In this document: positions 52,681 to 64,000 of the stretch, in pieces
How positions within the stretch are numbered: position 1 is the stretch's first letter
How the letters are laid out: each line of letters begins with the position of its first letter
Assembly (NCBI RefSeq): GCF_037975245.1
Contig: NC_092570.1
Location: forward strand, 15,262,001 to 15,326,000
From: Apostichopus japonicus
Lineage: Eukaryota > Echinodermata > Holothuroidea > Aspidochirotida > Stichopodidae
DNA length: 64,000 nt
Direction of reading: 5' to 3'
The notes under the pieces: generated by a model
The model's input: only the letters and a program-made list of their open reading frames with translations
Databases searched by the model: none
Told to the model about the DNA's origin: nothing
Made by a program: the position numbers and the translations under genes

Positions 52681-52681
52681 A

Positions 52682-53106
52682 CCCAGTTGGGTCAGTCTAT
52701 TTCTATACTGTACTTTACTACTTTCATGTCCTGCTTAATAGCACTTGTATTGTCAGTACGAGCTATAAGAATATCATGTTTCTATCAAGGTTAGGAACTG
52801 TTTGTACTGACAATACCAGTGCTTTGAGAGCATGATATTGGAGTACAATTAAGAGAGGTATTAGCTTTAGGAAATTGTCCCAACTGGCTGGATGAACTCA
52901 CCCAGTTGGGACAATTTTTTCTATACTGTACTTCCTTCCATGGCCCGCTTCAAAGCACTGGTATTGTCAGTACGAGCAGTATGAATATCATGTTTCTATC
53001 AGATCAAGTTTAGGAACTGTTTTTACTGTCAGTATGAGTGCTTTGAAGCATGGTATGGGAGGAGAGTATAGAGGGGTAATATGCATTAGCAGATTATCCC
53101 AACTGG
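52682..53106. mobile_element. Two adjacent hairpin (foldback) MITEs
   Basis: Unit 1 runs 52682-52887 and unit 2 52901-53106, each about 206 bp. Each begins cccagttggg and ends cccaactgg, with an inner stem formed by tattgtcagtac and gtactgacaata (unit 1) or a diverged equivalent (unit 2). The whole unit can fold into one long hairpin. No coding capacity. Confidence 0.82.
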
Positions 53107-54002
53107 CTGATTATGGAGGGGGGTGACGGAAGGTGTTAGGTTGGGGGAGGAATTTGCATCTCGGTATAGTTTGGACACACTCTTAGTACCATATACTGTA
53201 TATAATGTTCAAAGTTTCTAAACAGACAAGACAATTAAGTTGTCAGTCTTTGTATGTCAAATAAACCCAGAATTTGTTCCTCTCAAGAATTCATACCACA
53301 TACATGTCACATCTTGATGAAAACTGACAAACATTTTCAAAACTGCCTGTCAACTGAAGGGTTTTATTATGTTCGTGTATTGAAATGTTGTGTATTATGT
53401 TGTTTATTTCAGTGACTGAATTAAAATTCTTTGCATGAATGAATGGATGAATGATTGCATGAATGAATGAATGAATGAAAGTGTATATTGTTTTTCTTCT
53501 GGGAGAAACCTCCTAGTTATACATTCCCCTACGGCTTAAACAACCCTAGGGCCATACTCCCCCTCCCCCCCCCCCCCCCTCCTTCTTCATGAAATCTTGG
53601 CAAGATCTGCTCCTGATAAGGAACAATGATGGAGTTAAGCACAGAAAATACTGCGTCTTTTGAAAGAAAAAAGACTGAGGGTAGCTTTCTTTACATATAT
53701 TGCGCACTAATTTACTGCATATATATTACATAGAATAAAAGGTGTCGTGAACTTTTGGTGAGGAAACCATGCCATGGAACATCATCATTACACTTTATAC
53801 AACACCTAATTGTATTCTGGTCATTTGATTGGTCAATTGCTCGTTGATTGCATGTAAAATCCGCTCTATTCCACTATGAAATAGAACCATGGGTTATACT
53901 TTTTTGGTAGCACTTTTTGCAATTGTAAGAGAGCATAGAAACCTGTCTGTTCAAAACAATCTGTTCCATGAGTGCATTATACCCATCTTTATATAATATG
54001 TT
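53107..54002. other. No gene recognised
   Basis: AT-rich with a C-run at 53560-53579 and (GAAT)n near 53440-53478. Confidence 0.5.
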
Positions 54003-54180
54003 GTATAAAACAAATAATGAATGGTTTCCATTCGTGCAATAGTGCAAATATTTCATTCGTTGAAAGATGTAATTTGTTCAATTCAACTCGGCTGCGCCCT
54101 CGTTGAATGGAACAAATTACATCTTTCAACTCATGAAATATTTGCACTATTGCACTCATAACCATTCATTATTTGTATAA
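54003..54180. mobile_element. Near-perfect foldback element
   Basis: Left arm 54003-54087 and right arm 54102-54180 are reverse complements over about 80 bp (aataatgaatggt, gcaatagtgcaaatatttca, gaaagatgtaatttgttc), with a 14-bp GC-rich spacer tcggctgcgccctc. A hairpin MITE. Confidence 0.85.
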
Positions 54181-54829
54181 TGTTAGATTCTCGCTATATT
54201 ACAAAGTTATATCATAGATCAAAACTAGGTCGACACGAATTCCCTCATTATGATGATCTTCTACGTCATGTTTGCACTTACTGTGACACCTCACTGAGAT
54301 GTCACTTATGCTGTACTTAAGACTCCTGACAACAGAATTCAAGATATTTTACCGTTGAAGCGACTAATCTTGGGATTGGGTTGACAAATAGAACTTGAGA
54401 TTTTTATATCAAAATAAGAAAAATACTGAAGTTTTGACTCAATATATTACTGTAAAGGTAAGTACAATTGATCAAATAAATCAAAATTTCCAAAAACAAA
54501 AAAAAGGTAAAGGGAAATTATTTTTATGGACAAGTATGATACATATATGAGTTTTGGCATAGATGTAGGTAGAGTATGCTGGTTATAGACATGCACAGTT
54601 TAGAAAGAACATAAATCAAATAGAATATCAAGCTCGAAAGGGAAAACTGAGCAAATTTGAGAAAAAGTTACAAGTTAAAGGGAATTATGGTTACAAATAT
54701 GACACAAATGAAAACCATACAAGTTTTGGCACAGGTTCAAGTAAGTAGTAATATAGACAAATGAGTGTGTAGACTCCTATGTCAGAACTTCCATTATTAA
54801 CTATCATGGTCATGTAGCCATTCAAAGAA

Positions 54830-55345
54830 CCCTTCTACCAACAACCCTTCTATTGATCAACATCCTTCTACAAACAATCCTTCTATCAACAACTCTTCTA
54901 CCAACAACTCTTCTTTCGATCATCAATCATTCTACCAACAATCCTTCTACGTATCAACAACCCTTGTATCAGCAATCCTTCTATCAATAATCCTTCCAAC
55001 AACCCTTCTATCAACAATCCTTCTATCAACAATCCTTCTAACAACAACCCTTCAAACAACAACCCTTCTATCAACAATCCTTTTATCAAAAATCCTTCTA
55101 CAGTATCAACAACCCTTCTATCAACAACCCATGTACCAACAACCCTTCTATCAACAACCCCTCTACCAACGACCTTTCTATCAACAATCCTTCTATCAGC
55201 AATCCTTCTATCAACAACCCTTCTAACAACAATCCTTCTACCAACAACCCATGTACCAACAATCCTTTCTATCAACAACCCCTCTACCAACGACCTTTCT
55301 ACCAACCAACAATCCTTCTATCAACAATCCTTCTAACAACAACCC
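54830..55345. repeat. 15-bp minisatellite (caacaayccttctat)n
   Basis: About 33 variable copies. The long minus-strand frame at 54898-55305 (repeat pattern EGLLI) is a by-product of the 15-bp period. Confidence 0.93.
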
Positions 55346-55484
55346 TCTAAATCTTGGCCTTGTACTCTCCTTCTTGGTTTTTGACAAGATATACAAAGTA
55401 AATACAGGACAACAGATCCACCATCTTCCTGACTTCAAACAGTTTTCAAAATTCACTGGTGTCTAAGTTCTTCCTTCTCTACAG

Positions 55485-55569
55485 GAAGAGTATACCGGCC
55501 TATCCAACAGGGCAATGGAAACTTGATTCCGATACCTGTATTCGATCTATTCTGGACATACAATATTAA
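55485..55569 (+). CDS. Candidate next or terminal exon of the unidentified gene (exon d)
   Basis: Acceptor ttccttctctacag. Two readings compete. Phase 2 from exon c gives KSIPAYPTGQWKLDSD then TCIRSILDIQY with TAA at 55567-55569, a plausible C-terminus. A different frame is open across a 110-bp exon to a consensus GTGAGT donor at 55595 and reads RVYRPIQQGNGNLIPIPV then FDLFWTYNINN, but needs a phase 1 partner not seen. Sequence alone does not decide, and intermediate exons are possible. Confidence 0.4.
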
Positions 55570-55594
55570 TAACACCATCAGTGGTAGTTGCTAT

Positions 55595-58500
55595 GTGAGT
55601 TACATCAAACCGTGACAGGAAACATGACACAAGAGCCCTTGGAGAGATGCTCTGGTCTGTTGCCTTCCAAAAGAATTGTCAACATTTTAGGTTTAAAGGA
55701 GCAGTACATCATGTTAGGGACTTCTATCATGCAGTTGGTGGTGGTAAAATACAGACTCCAAAAATACTGTACTTGTTTATAAGTTGCAATATTTTTGCTT
55801 TTATGTGTATGCCTCTGCATGTATGTATTTTCTTTACATCCTTTTTTTTTTCTTTTTTTTTTACAGATGTGTCAACTTTTAGAGAGATTTCATGAACATT
55901 AGATTCAAAGATTTTGTGGTATCTGGGGAAAAAGTTTATGATTAAAGCTAAGTGCTTGGAAAGTTTGTAATCACAAGAAAAAGAAAAAGAAAAAAAAGGG
56001 AACAGAGAAGGGAAAGGAAAAATAAGAAAGGAGAAGAGAAATGGACAGAGATCTGAGCAAAGACGAAACACGAGAGAAAGATGAGGTTAATGACCTGACG
56101 TTGAAACATTAGACGTTTTACTTGTGACAAAAAAGGACCTTGACATAAAATGAGACTATTGAGTTTGATGGAAAAGACCGGTAGATTAAAGATACCTATG
56201 AGGCACTTGAGGAAATTGTCAAAACTTTTCCAGAAGACAGAATTGAGCTACGAGCAAGGGGGAAATAGAAAAAAAAACTTGACAAACACTTGGCAAAAGA
56301 TGCACAAAATATATAAAAAAGGGAAGGGAAGGGAAGGAGAAAAAGAAATCTTGCAGTATCTCTCACATTCAAAAATGAAAACATGTCTACTTGTCAAACT
56401 CTCTACTATGCTCTCTGCGGGGAATTTTTTCCAAACCGACTAGAGAAACTCGAAAAAAAAATTGCATCATTTTTGCAAAATATTTTTATTTCAAGCAAAG
56501 CAGCAAGTCCTATAGTTTTGATTTATGAAAATTTAAGAAATGTGAGAACTTTTGTTGATATTATGATTTCCAATAAAGTTAATTTTAAGCTAAAATTTGG
56601 AGTTGGGTTGATAATCTCAAGTCTCCCTCTGATGGGGCCATTAAATATCATAACATAATTAGATATCACTTTAATAATATTATGGCTAAAAAAAATGAAA
56701 TGCGATTACAAATTAATATACGTCAATCCTGACTACAACAAAGTCCCACATATTTCAAATAAGAATAATTGGTTTCATTTGAAAACCTTTTGTCTCACTT
56801 AATTATTCCAATTAGAGAGAGTGGGTATGTGATGGTTTCATATTTTTAGTCACAGACAGTTATGTTGGTTTAACTCTACAGTAACTCTCCTTTAAGTAAA
56901 TTTATCGTGGACGGTATGACAGTAAGTACGGTACAGTACCATCAGACTGTCAGAAATCCAACCAGACACATGCAGCTTTTTTAATTCTGGCCGCAGTACA
57001 TCGGGCGATCCCTCGTGTATGCTGAAAGTGTGAAGTGGGCATGCTGGAATTGATTGTACCAGCCCTTAGAGGTATGTTGCCGCAGTCCAAAAATAGATTC
57101 GTGTGAAGGACTACCGTTAAGCTGCAAAGATTCATCGCCTTCGCAACAGACGCAACTTCAACAAAAAAAAACATTTCTTAGTCCCATCAGGACCTTAGTA
57201 ATTGATGAAAATCTGCCAAAGAGTGGATCAAATCCCAGTTAATAATTTTTTGGGTAAACTACGGGCTTAATTTTGTGCCTTTTCTTTTCCCTCCAGCAGC
57301 AGAAACCTTGGTTAAAAGTGGGTATGGTATTAAAGGAAGGTTATGGTACAGCTGGTTTTAAATGCAATATAAAAAAAAATATCTTAAATAAGAACAAAAT
57401 ATCAAAACAAAAAGATGATCTGCAACTTTGAATTGATAGGCTTGACTGCCCCTAGAACTATCACAAAATTTTGTTTTACCATTTGGTAACTTCGCGTTTA
57501 CAGAATGCTAACTTCTACTTTTTAAAAAAGATAAGCTGCCATTTTTGGCAATTTAATTTAAGGCCTAATGACCTACAGAATATGACAGAAGCGTGTAGAT
57601 TATTTCATTATTGCTTTGTACAATTATTGCAAACTTCAGGTTTACAATATGCTACACACAACTAACTTGTACTGAACTTTCAAAAAAGTTTAGCTGCCAT
57701 TTTGGGCAATTATTTTAAGGCCTAATGACCAACAGAATATGACAGAAGCGTGTGGATTATATCATTATTGCTTTGTACAATTATTGCAAACTTCAGGTTT
57801 ACAATACGGCGTACGTAATTGACAAACCTCTCCTTCTCAACGGCTAGCTGCAAAGTGTTTGGAAACAAGGAAGCCTAACAAACCAAGGTGTGCCCATATT
57901 ATTTGATGGTTACTTTGTACAACTTTCTGTAGAACATTTTCCACCAGACCTACAGTACTGAACATTATCATTCTTCTCGTTATTAAATTACAAATTATTT
58001 TATTAAGTTCAAATAATGAGCAGTTTTAACTGATTAATTAACTAGTCTTGTAGAAATGATACTTGAGTTAGTTCTTTCAAACAGCGAAAGTTGCCATTGT
58101 TGTTAAACCTACGTGTACATTGGTACTATAGGCCACAAGAAGGGTTGTTAGTTTTTTTTTTTGGGGGGGGGATGAAATGGGGGGAGGGTTGGATGGAGGG
58201 GAGGAAAGGAGATTTAATAATCTCTTTACTACAAGTAGAACAGTAATAACACTGACTTTCTCAACATCTGTTTTTCATTACTTATACTGAGCTTGACTCT
58301 TGAAAAAGTTAAGTTACTTCCACCCCTTCCCACGCCCAGGGCAAATGCCCCCTGTTCTCCAGCCTCACTACAGGCCTGCCTTACTGCCCCGCCCCCCTTC
58401 TCCCTCTTTCAATGGCAGAAACTGCTTCACAGCTAGAACCCAGCAAACTCATATATTTTCTGTTGAATTTCATCATTTTTTCTTTCTCCCTGTTTCATTT

Positions 58501-61500
58501 GATGCCAGAAACACAGAACGAAACAGAAACACTGCTTGAATTATAAAATCAGGTAAATCATTTCAAATTATTGAGCTAAGCCTTACAAATTGGAAAAAAT
58601 TAATAATGAAATACTATACTTTGCTTTTTTTTAAAGTAGAAAAAAACGGGTTTGGGACATTTTTCTGGGTTGGGGTAAAAAATTATCATCAAGTGGCAAT
58701 CAAACCTCTAGAAGCTGCCTAGATGTGCCACCGTTGGGCAATATTTAAGATGGTAAATGAAACCGAATCCGACAATACCGAAAATGTGCCTTAACTCCCT
58801 GTTATAACGCTGAACTTACAGTACTAACAGACTTTTCAAAATGTATTCAGTTTATATAGAGGGCAGTATTAAGGAATTCCTCACCAACCAGCTGTCAATG
58901 ACCTCACCATGTAATTAATCCCAACGTCTAGTTCTTTAATGTCTATTGTTTTGGGCAGGGGCTCTGATCTCTTTGTTTATATAGTTGTATTGTACCGGTA
59001 TATGCGTATTGTGAAACCAAAGGCAAACAATTGGTCTCTAGAGAACAATGGAAAATTCTTAAAGCAACTGCAAGAAGCTTGGAATTATAACAAATTATGG
59101 ACATTCTACTGAATATAAAAACGTTATGTCATCTTAGAAATTCATTTCCGTCCCATTATTTTTATGTAACAACCTTCCCCTTTAAAGAAAGAAAAATATT
59201 TTATTTGAGCCATGAAGTATAAACCAAAAGGGGAAATGCAAAGGGAAGGGATATTACTAACTCGCATTTGCCTCATTCCTACCCCTGTCCTCTTCCTGTT
59301 ACCCCTCTCCACTCCCTTCCTTACCTCTTTACCTCTCTTCCCCTCTCATTTCCTTTGACTTTAAAAAAAGTTAAACCTTGTAGTCTTGACACTAGTATAT
59401 TTTAACACGAAATATTCTTTCATACACAAACACTCACATCCTGTTGCATTCCCTTTCCCTTCCAACCTCTCCCCTCCACCCCCCCCAAGCCCCCCCCCTT
59501 TGATGTATATCATAAACAAACAACACCTCATCAAAAGTGGCTGTCCTCAAAGTGAGCCTTTAAATATGTTTACCCAATCTACCAAATGTTTGATATCTGT
59601 CTTCCATCCTCATCTTTCGTTTGAAAATCCTCCCCCCCTCTTCCCCCTTTATTTTTTCCTTTCCTGTCATGGCTAACCGGATTTGAAACTCAATCTGCTC
59701 AGTCACAAAACATAAAGTACTCAAACAGTTCCAAAATTGTAACCTTCAATCACGGGAGTTGCCAACTTCGTCCATCTGAATTGCCTCTCTTTAGCAAGAC
59801 CCCCCCACCCACCCCCACCCCCCAGGACTGAGGTCCCAAACAAGAGCCTTTGACATATTTGCTCTCCATCAAAAATGAGCTTGAAGCATTGATTTGTGAA
59901 AGTGAAACTGTTCATGTACAGTTGAAAATCACAACGATGCATCTCTCAAGGAAAAATGTGACATGTACAAAATCTTTCTGAAGATGATGTTCCAAACCAA
60001 ATATTTCTGACAGACAATTTTTTTTTACCTTAGCAACAGCTCTAGGCCATGGGTATACATATCAATTGTATTGATGATAATCCATTGCCTACAACCCATT
60101 AATCCATCTGACTCACACTTACTTCTTAGATCATCAGAATCGAACTGTTGTTGTTGTTATTTCTGTAAACAACTTTTCTTTTATTTTGTTTTTCCTTTTG
60201 TTGATATGGCTAGATTTACCCAAGACCTTTAAAATGTAATATGCAGTATCAACCTGAAGTACAGTATTAAGAAGTAGATAATAATTACATCTTCCAGGCA
60301 CCCTTGATGTATGTATACACACCCACACACTTGCACACCCACGCACACACACACATGCCCACATACAAAGCAGACAGCAAATAGAAAGATGAAAGATGGC
60401 CAAATAAAACATGATCAAAAAATTTTGATTATATCATGCGACGCCAAGAGACTCTTTGCATAATTTTGCTACAGCCAAAAGCGTACAACTATATCCCACA
60501 GGTGAATACCTTATATACATCTTACGAATATTTATGTACCCTCCCCCCTCCCCCCCCCCCCGAAACACCTTCAACTCCCAGCAGATCCGCAAGGACACCC
60601 ACACCGCTCAATAATATTAAGACAACCTCCCCATCAAACTTTCACACATTCACACAAACTTAATGTAATGTGTCATCACTTTACAATCCAACAGATTGAA
60701 AAATAAAAAAAACATTAAAGTAAACTAGACTATTATATTATATATGACAAGTTCCACATGATTGTTATACCCTTTGCTAAAATATTCCACTGCAACAGGA
60801 GAAATCATACAACGCTATCCAATTTGAACAGAAGAACTTCATTGCATGATGAGTCATTCATTGTGTGACTTTTATAAGCCTTTTACATCATTGAAGAAAG
60901 TTCGCCTCACACTTTCTTTAAATCTGCTATCGAGGGAGTTATGTTTCTTTATCACTCGCATCTATCTCTCTCTGGCCAAAAAGGCAGCCCCCCCGTCCCC
61001 CCCCCCCACAAAAATTGATTTTCCGTGACATCCTTCCCAATTGGTTATTTGATTTCACAGAAGATCTTCGATAACACAAGTAGCAAACATACACCAAACG
61101 TCAAATAACCAAACTTTACTCAGATGGCATTCTTAGCCAGTATCATGGGCAGGTGATTTCATGATTTCTCGTGATGTATTCTGACTTTCTCATGATGTAT
61201 TCTGACACTTTATCACTGTCAACACTGTCAATAAAACATGACATGTTTGGTGTCCTATATCGGAGTGTACTGTAATAGTATCACAGAACTGAAGTATCTG
61301 GGCTGTCAATGGCATAAATTTGGAAGCCTAGTATATTGAGGGCAGTATTAAAGAATTATTCATGTCGCATGAACAATTTGGATGAGAACTTGGAAGGGAA
61401 AATTCTGCATTTTTTTGTTGTCTTTGAAAGAGTGATCCCCAGTGATGTGAGGGTGCCACTTTCTTAGCGCCTTACTGAACCAAGGGGTGACTGGAAGTCT

Positions 61501-63250
61501 TCTTATTACACAAAGGGGAACAACTTGGATTGAGAGGAGAGGGAGGTGGAGGTGAGGGGAATAGGGGTGCAAGATAAAGTTTAATAAACACTGTATAATT
61601 TTAAGGTTAACCTGAAAACACATGATCTGAATCCTCCAAAACGTACACAATCGTCCATGATTTTTAATGTCTATTTCTCAAAGAAAATCAGAGTCAAGAC
61701 AATTTCTATGTTTGGATGATGGAGTACACAATTGGAAGTACATGTGATGCAGAAGACTAGATCAATTCAGGCAGTTTTAGACCACTTTAGGCCTAGCAGG
61801 AGCAGCGTACGAAAAATTGTTTTTAGTACTGAGTGAAGAGGTTTGTCTACAAGTGGCGAAAACTTCAGGCTCTCACGGCGAAAAAACCTTCACGGTCATG
61901 AAACGGAAAGTTGATGGTGCCGTGAAGAGCCAACTTGTAGCGTTTGGCTAGTGAAAGCTTCTATCTTGACTTAGAGACCACATTACTCTTCTGATTTAGT
62001 GTGTAAGTCAACAGGCCTTTTAATATGCGAGTATTTTACATTTACATTTACAAAATAACAATGGGAGAACTACTACATATATTTCCTTTGGGGATTTACT
62101 GTGTTTAAGTCAATGGGGCAATTTTCTGGAGTAGGTTATCAAATAATATAGACAATACTTGCAATTAGTAACGAGGGGGACAAATGACCTAGAGAGTTAG
62201 AGCAGTTTCCTTGATAATGTTAACAAGGTTCAAAGTTCACAGTTAGTTTTAAATACATTTCTCTCATATGCACGCCGGTAAAAAATTTAAAAAATATATA
62301 TACTACTGTACAGCAAGAGACAACTTACAATATTAGTGAATACATATAAAAGACAACAATATAGTAAAAACTTTGTGGCAAATGAAACTAGTGACTGTTC
62401 AGACATTTTGTTCACAACTGTACCAAAACAGAAAGACTGATAAATGCCTATAAATTCCAACAGATAAATCTTTGATGATGTTTTCAGACCTCCTGGTTCT
62501 CCTTGTAAGGGTAAAATAAAAATGCTGGACAAACACCCATTATCCGTAATACTGTGACCCCCGGAGATGAGAACCTAGAACCGTGTTAAGAACATAAATC
62601 TGTATCAGGAGTGACCTCATGAGAAAGATAAGGTCTTCACGAAGGACATTTGTTTTGATCCTGAAAGGTTGCCTATTATTATATTTAAACAACAGACAAT
62701 TAGGACTTTGATTTAGGGAGATTTAAAATGCTCTGACGCGCGTAGATCTACAGCAGCGGCAATTGAAATGACAGGAGCAAAATCCTGATATAAATATATT
62801 CTTATGAGTAAGACCAAGTTAACTCCCACACTCATTACTGATTGTTGAAAGACCCCAGCACATCTAAAACATAGTTGAAATATCTCTGCTTAAATGAAAA
62901 CTTTCTTACCCCCAAGAATTGAATAATCTAAAGGTTATGGCTGGTAAGGTCATAGTGGCAAAGTTCTTCCACATCTTCGAATATTTTATTTTTAAATTGG
63001 AGACAATTTCGGAGACAGAGGTCTCGCGAATTAAAGATGAATTTTGACCAGGATTGGAACTTAAAGACATACAGTGACTGGACACCTTTTGTCGTAACCA
63101 AGAGATCAATCAGTGATAATGACAGTTAACTTCTCTGTGTTCTTTGGGTGAGAGGTGAATTACTAACCGTTTACAACCGGGAAATGTAAACTTTGTGTCC
63201 CACAATTCATGTTGTCATATTGTTAACTTTTCATTCCCACACCTTCGGAG
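55595..63250. other. No gene firmly recognised; scattered repeats
   Basis: Includes a purine-rich tract at 55975-56046, a possible short exon at 56997-57053 (acceptor attctggccgcag, peptide YIGRSLVYAESVKWACWN, stop), a roughly 157-bp duplication at about 57486-57810, a possible 44-bp exon at 58508-58551 after a fine pyrimidine tract, and C/G runs at 58160, 59480, 59800, 60541 and 60990. None is strong enough for a separate gene call. Confidence 0.35.
57486..57810. repeat. Tandem duplication of about 157 bp
   Basis: aggcctaatgacc.acagaata recurs at about 57562 and 57718, with ctttgtacaattattgcaaa also duplicated. Confidence 0.85.
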
Positions 63251-63422
63251 TCGATACCTACCATCAGTCCTTAATGGATCCATTTTCATGGAGCAAACTA
63301 ACAAAGAAGAGGGGTACATGACAACAGACTTTAAGGGGCCCTATATCGACCTTCCACAGGCAAAAAATGGTTCCAAACCTAAATTTGATAATCTGAAACT
63401 TACCAATTTCTCAGGCCATCAG
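63251..63422 (+). CDS. Penultimate exon of an unidentified gene
   Basis: The acceptor (tcattcccacaccttcggag) is moderate; the donor CAG|GTAATT is good. The peptide includes NGSIFMEQTNKEEGYMTTDF, then KGPYIDLPQAKNGSKPKF, then DNLKLTNFSGHQ: hydrophilic, with two tyrosines in acidic or turn contexts (EGYMTT, GPYIDL), as in some receptor tails. That resemblance is weak inference. It starts in phase 2 and ends in phase 0. It could belong to the gene with exons at 46-50 kb, but this is unproven. Confidence 0.45.
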
Positions 63423-63607
63423 GTAATTGAGGATGATCAGTTGATAGGGACTTCTTCAGTGTCTTGAAGGTGGTCTCTATACTGGTTCTGTACTCCACTA
63501 ATGATCGGACATTTGTAAACTTTGTCAGGGTTGTCTGAGGAATAAAAATGTTGCGAATTGAGTTGCTGTTTTCTTTCTTCTTCTCTCTTTTTTTTTCTCT
63601 CCTACAG

Positions 63608-63643
63608 AGGTACAATAAAATATTAAGAAACTCCATTTCTTAA
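63608..63643 (+). CDS. Terminal exon following 63251-63422
   Basis: A T-rich tract and acceptor (ttttttctctcctacag) lead to RYNKILRNSIS and TAA at 63641-63643, in phase 0 as required by the preceding exon. The intron between is 185 bp. Confidence 0.4.
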   Translation, partial: RYNKILRNSIS

Positions 63644-63824
63644 AGAAGCTAGACATAATTTTGTCTTCTATAATGGACAATATGATGCACTGTATGCTCT
63701 GAATTTTCAATACATTGTAGGAGTGTGCTTTTAATCTAATATCAGAGTAACTTTGGACGCTTACCCTAAGCTTATCTAAAAACGCGACATATACAGAAGC
63801 TCCTGCATCTACTGCAGGTCTACA

Positions 63825-64000
63825 AGTATGAGTACCAGTACAAAGCGATCTGTACCAGTGAGAGTACATGGAATTTGTTTTCTCCAAGTACGAGAACAAA
63901 ACGATATGTGCTAGTGAAGGTACATGGATTTTGTTTCTCCAAGTACCAGTACAAAGCGATCTGTACCAGTGAGAGTACATGGAATTTGTTTTCTCCAAGT
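63825..64000. repeat. Roughly 58-62 bp tandem repeat running off the window
   Basis: Three copies of a unit with gtaccagtacaaagcgatct, gtgagagtacatgga and ttgttttctccaa. The long minus-strand frame 63525-63998 lies partly in it and is a shadow. Confidence 0.9.

Noticed and set aside
54898-55305. 135-codon minus-strand EGLLI-repeat frame
   Set aside because: Shadow of the 15-bp minisatellite.
63525-63998. 157-codon minus-strand frame
   Set aside because: It spans a tandem repeat at the window edge and overlaps plus-strand exon evidence.

Overview
This is a eukaryotic, animal-type window. It is AT-rich and almost entirely non-coding, with short exons bounded by GT/AG splice sites, long introns, many (AT)n microsatellites, several unrelated tandem-repeat arrays, hAT-like MITEs with 8-bp target duplications, foldback elements and tRNA-derived SINE-like units. 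A BRCA1-type BRCT domain next to an IRE1/RNase L-like kinase exon, plus this repeat style, suggests an invertebrate deuterostome, perhaps an echinoderm. That assignment is inference and cannot be confirmed from the window alone. There is no prokaryotic gene organisation, CRISPR array, rRNA or intact tRNA.

Layout. 1-972 is the intron or upstream flank of a + strand gene. 972-6758 holds five phase-compatible + strand exons: the C-lobe of an IRE1/RNase L-like kinase domain (972-1200), a large exon carrying about 28 copies of a 69-bp (23-residue) repeat and the first strand of a BRCT domain (2056-4071), and three BRCA1-type BRCT exons (4917-5004, 5402-5476, 6582-6758). Within the repeat array the frame changes by +2, -2, +2 and +2 bases. 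As written, the kinase frame therefore stops at 3474, before the BRCT exons.

7290-11410 is an AT microsatellite followed by a roughly 475-bp satellite, interrupted by G-run-flanked elements. 12997-13700 is a 207-bp tandem repeat. 13960-16000 is a roughly 450-bp higher-order repeat packed with AGGTCA direct repeats spaced by four bases. 17526-17913 and 29094-29555 are MITEs with target duplications. 20400-21640 is a 336-bp tandem repeat with CRE-like palindromes and a nested retroelement tail. 22735-22886 is a SINE. 26756-27506 has long inverted arms. 29690-30130 is a simple-sequence domain. 34500-35095 is a 148-bp repeat and 40330-41540 a 24-bp minisatellite. The intervals between hold no recognisable genes.

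From about 39 kb on, scattered + strand exon candidates appear. The best is a phase-coherent chain at 46244-46402, 46533-46594 and 50203-50304, possibly ending at 55485-55569; I do not recognise its product. A terminal exon candidate lies at 39059-39171, an unassigned reading frame at 43052-43394, and a two-exon C-terminal end at 63251-63643. All splice calls are made by eye from consensus sites, reading phase and protein-like composition; none has transcript support here.
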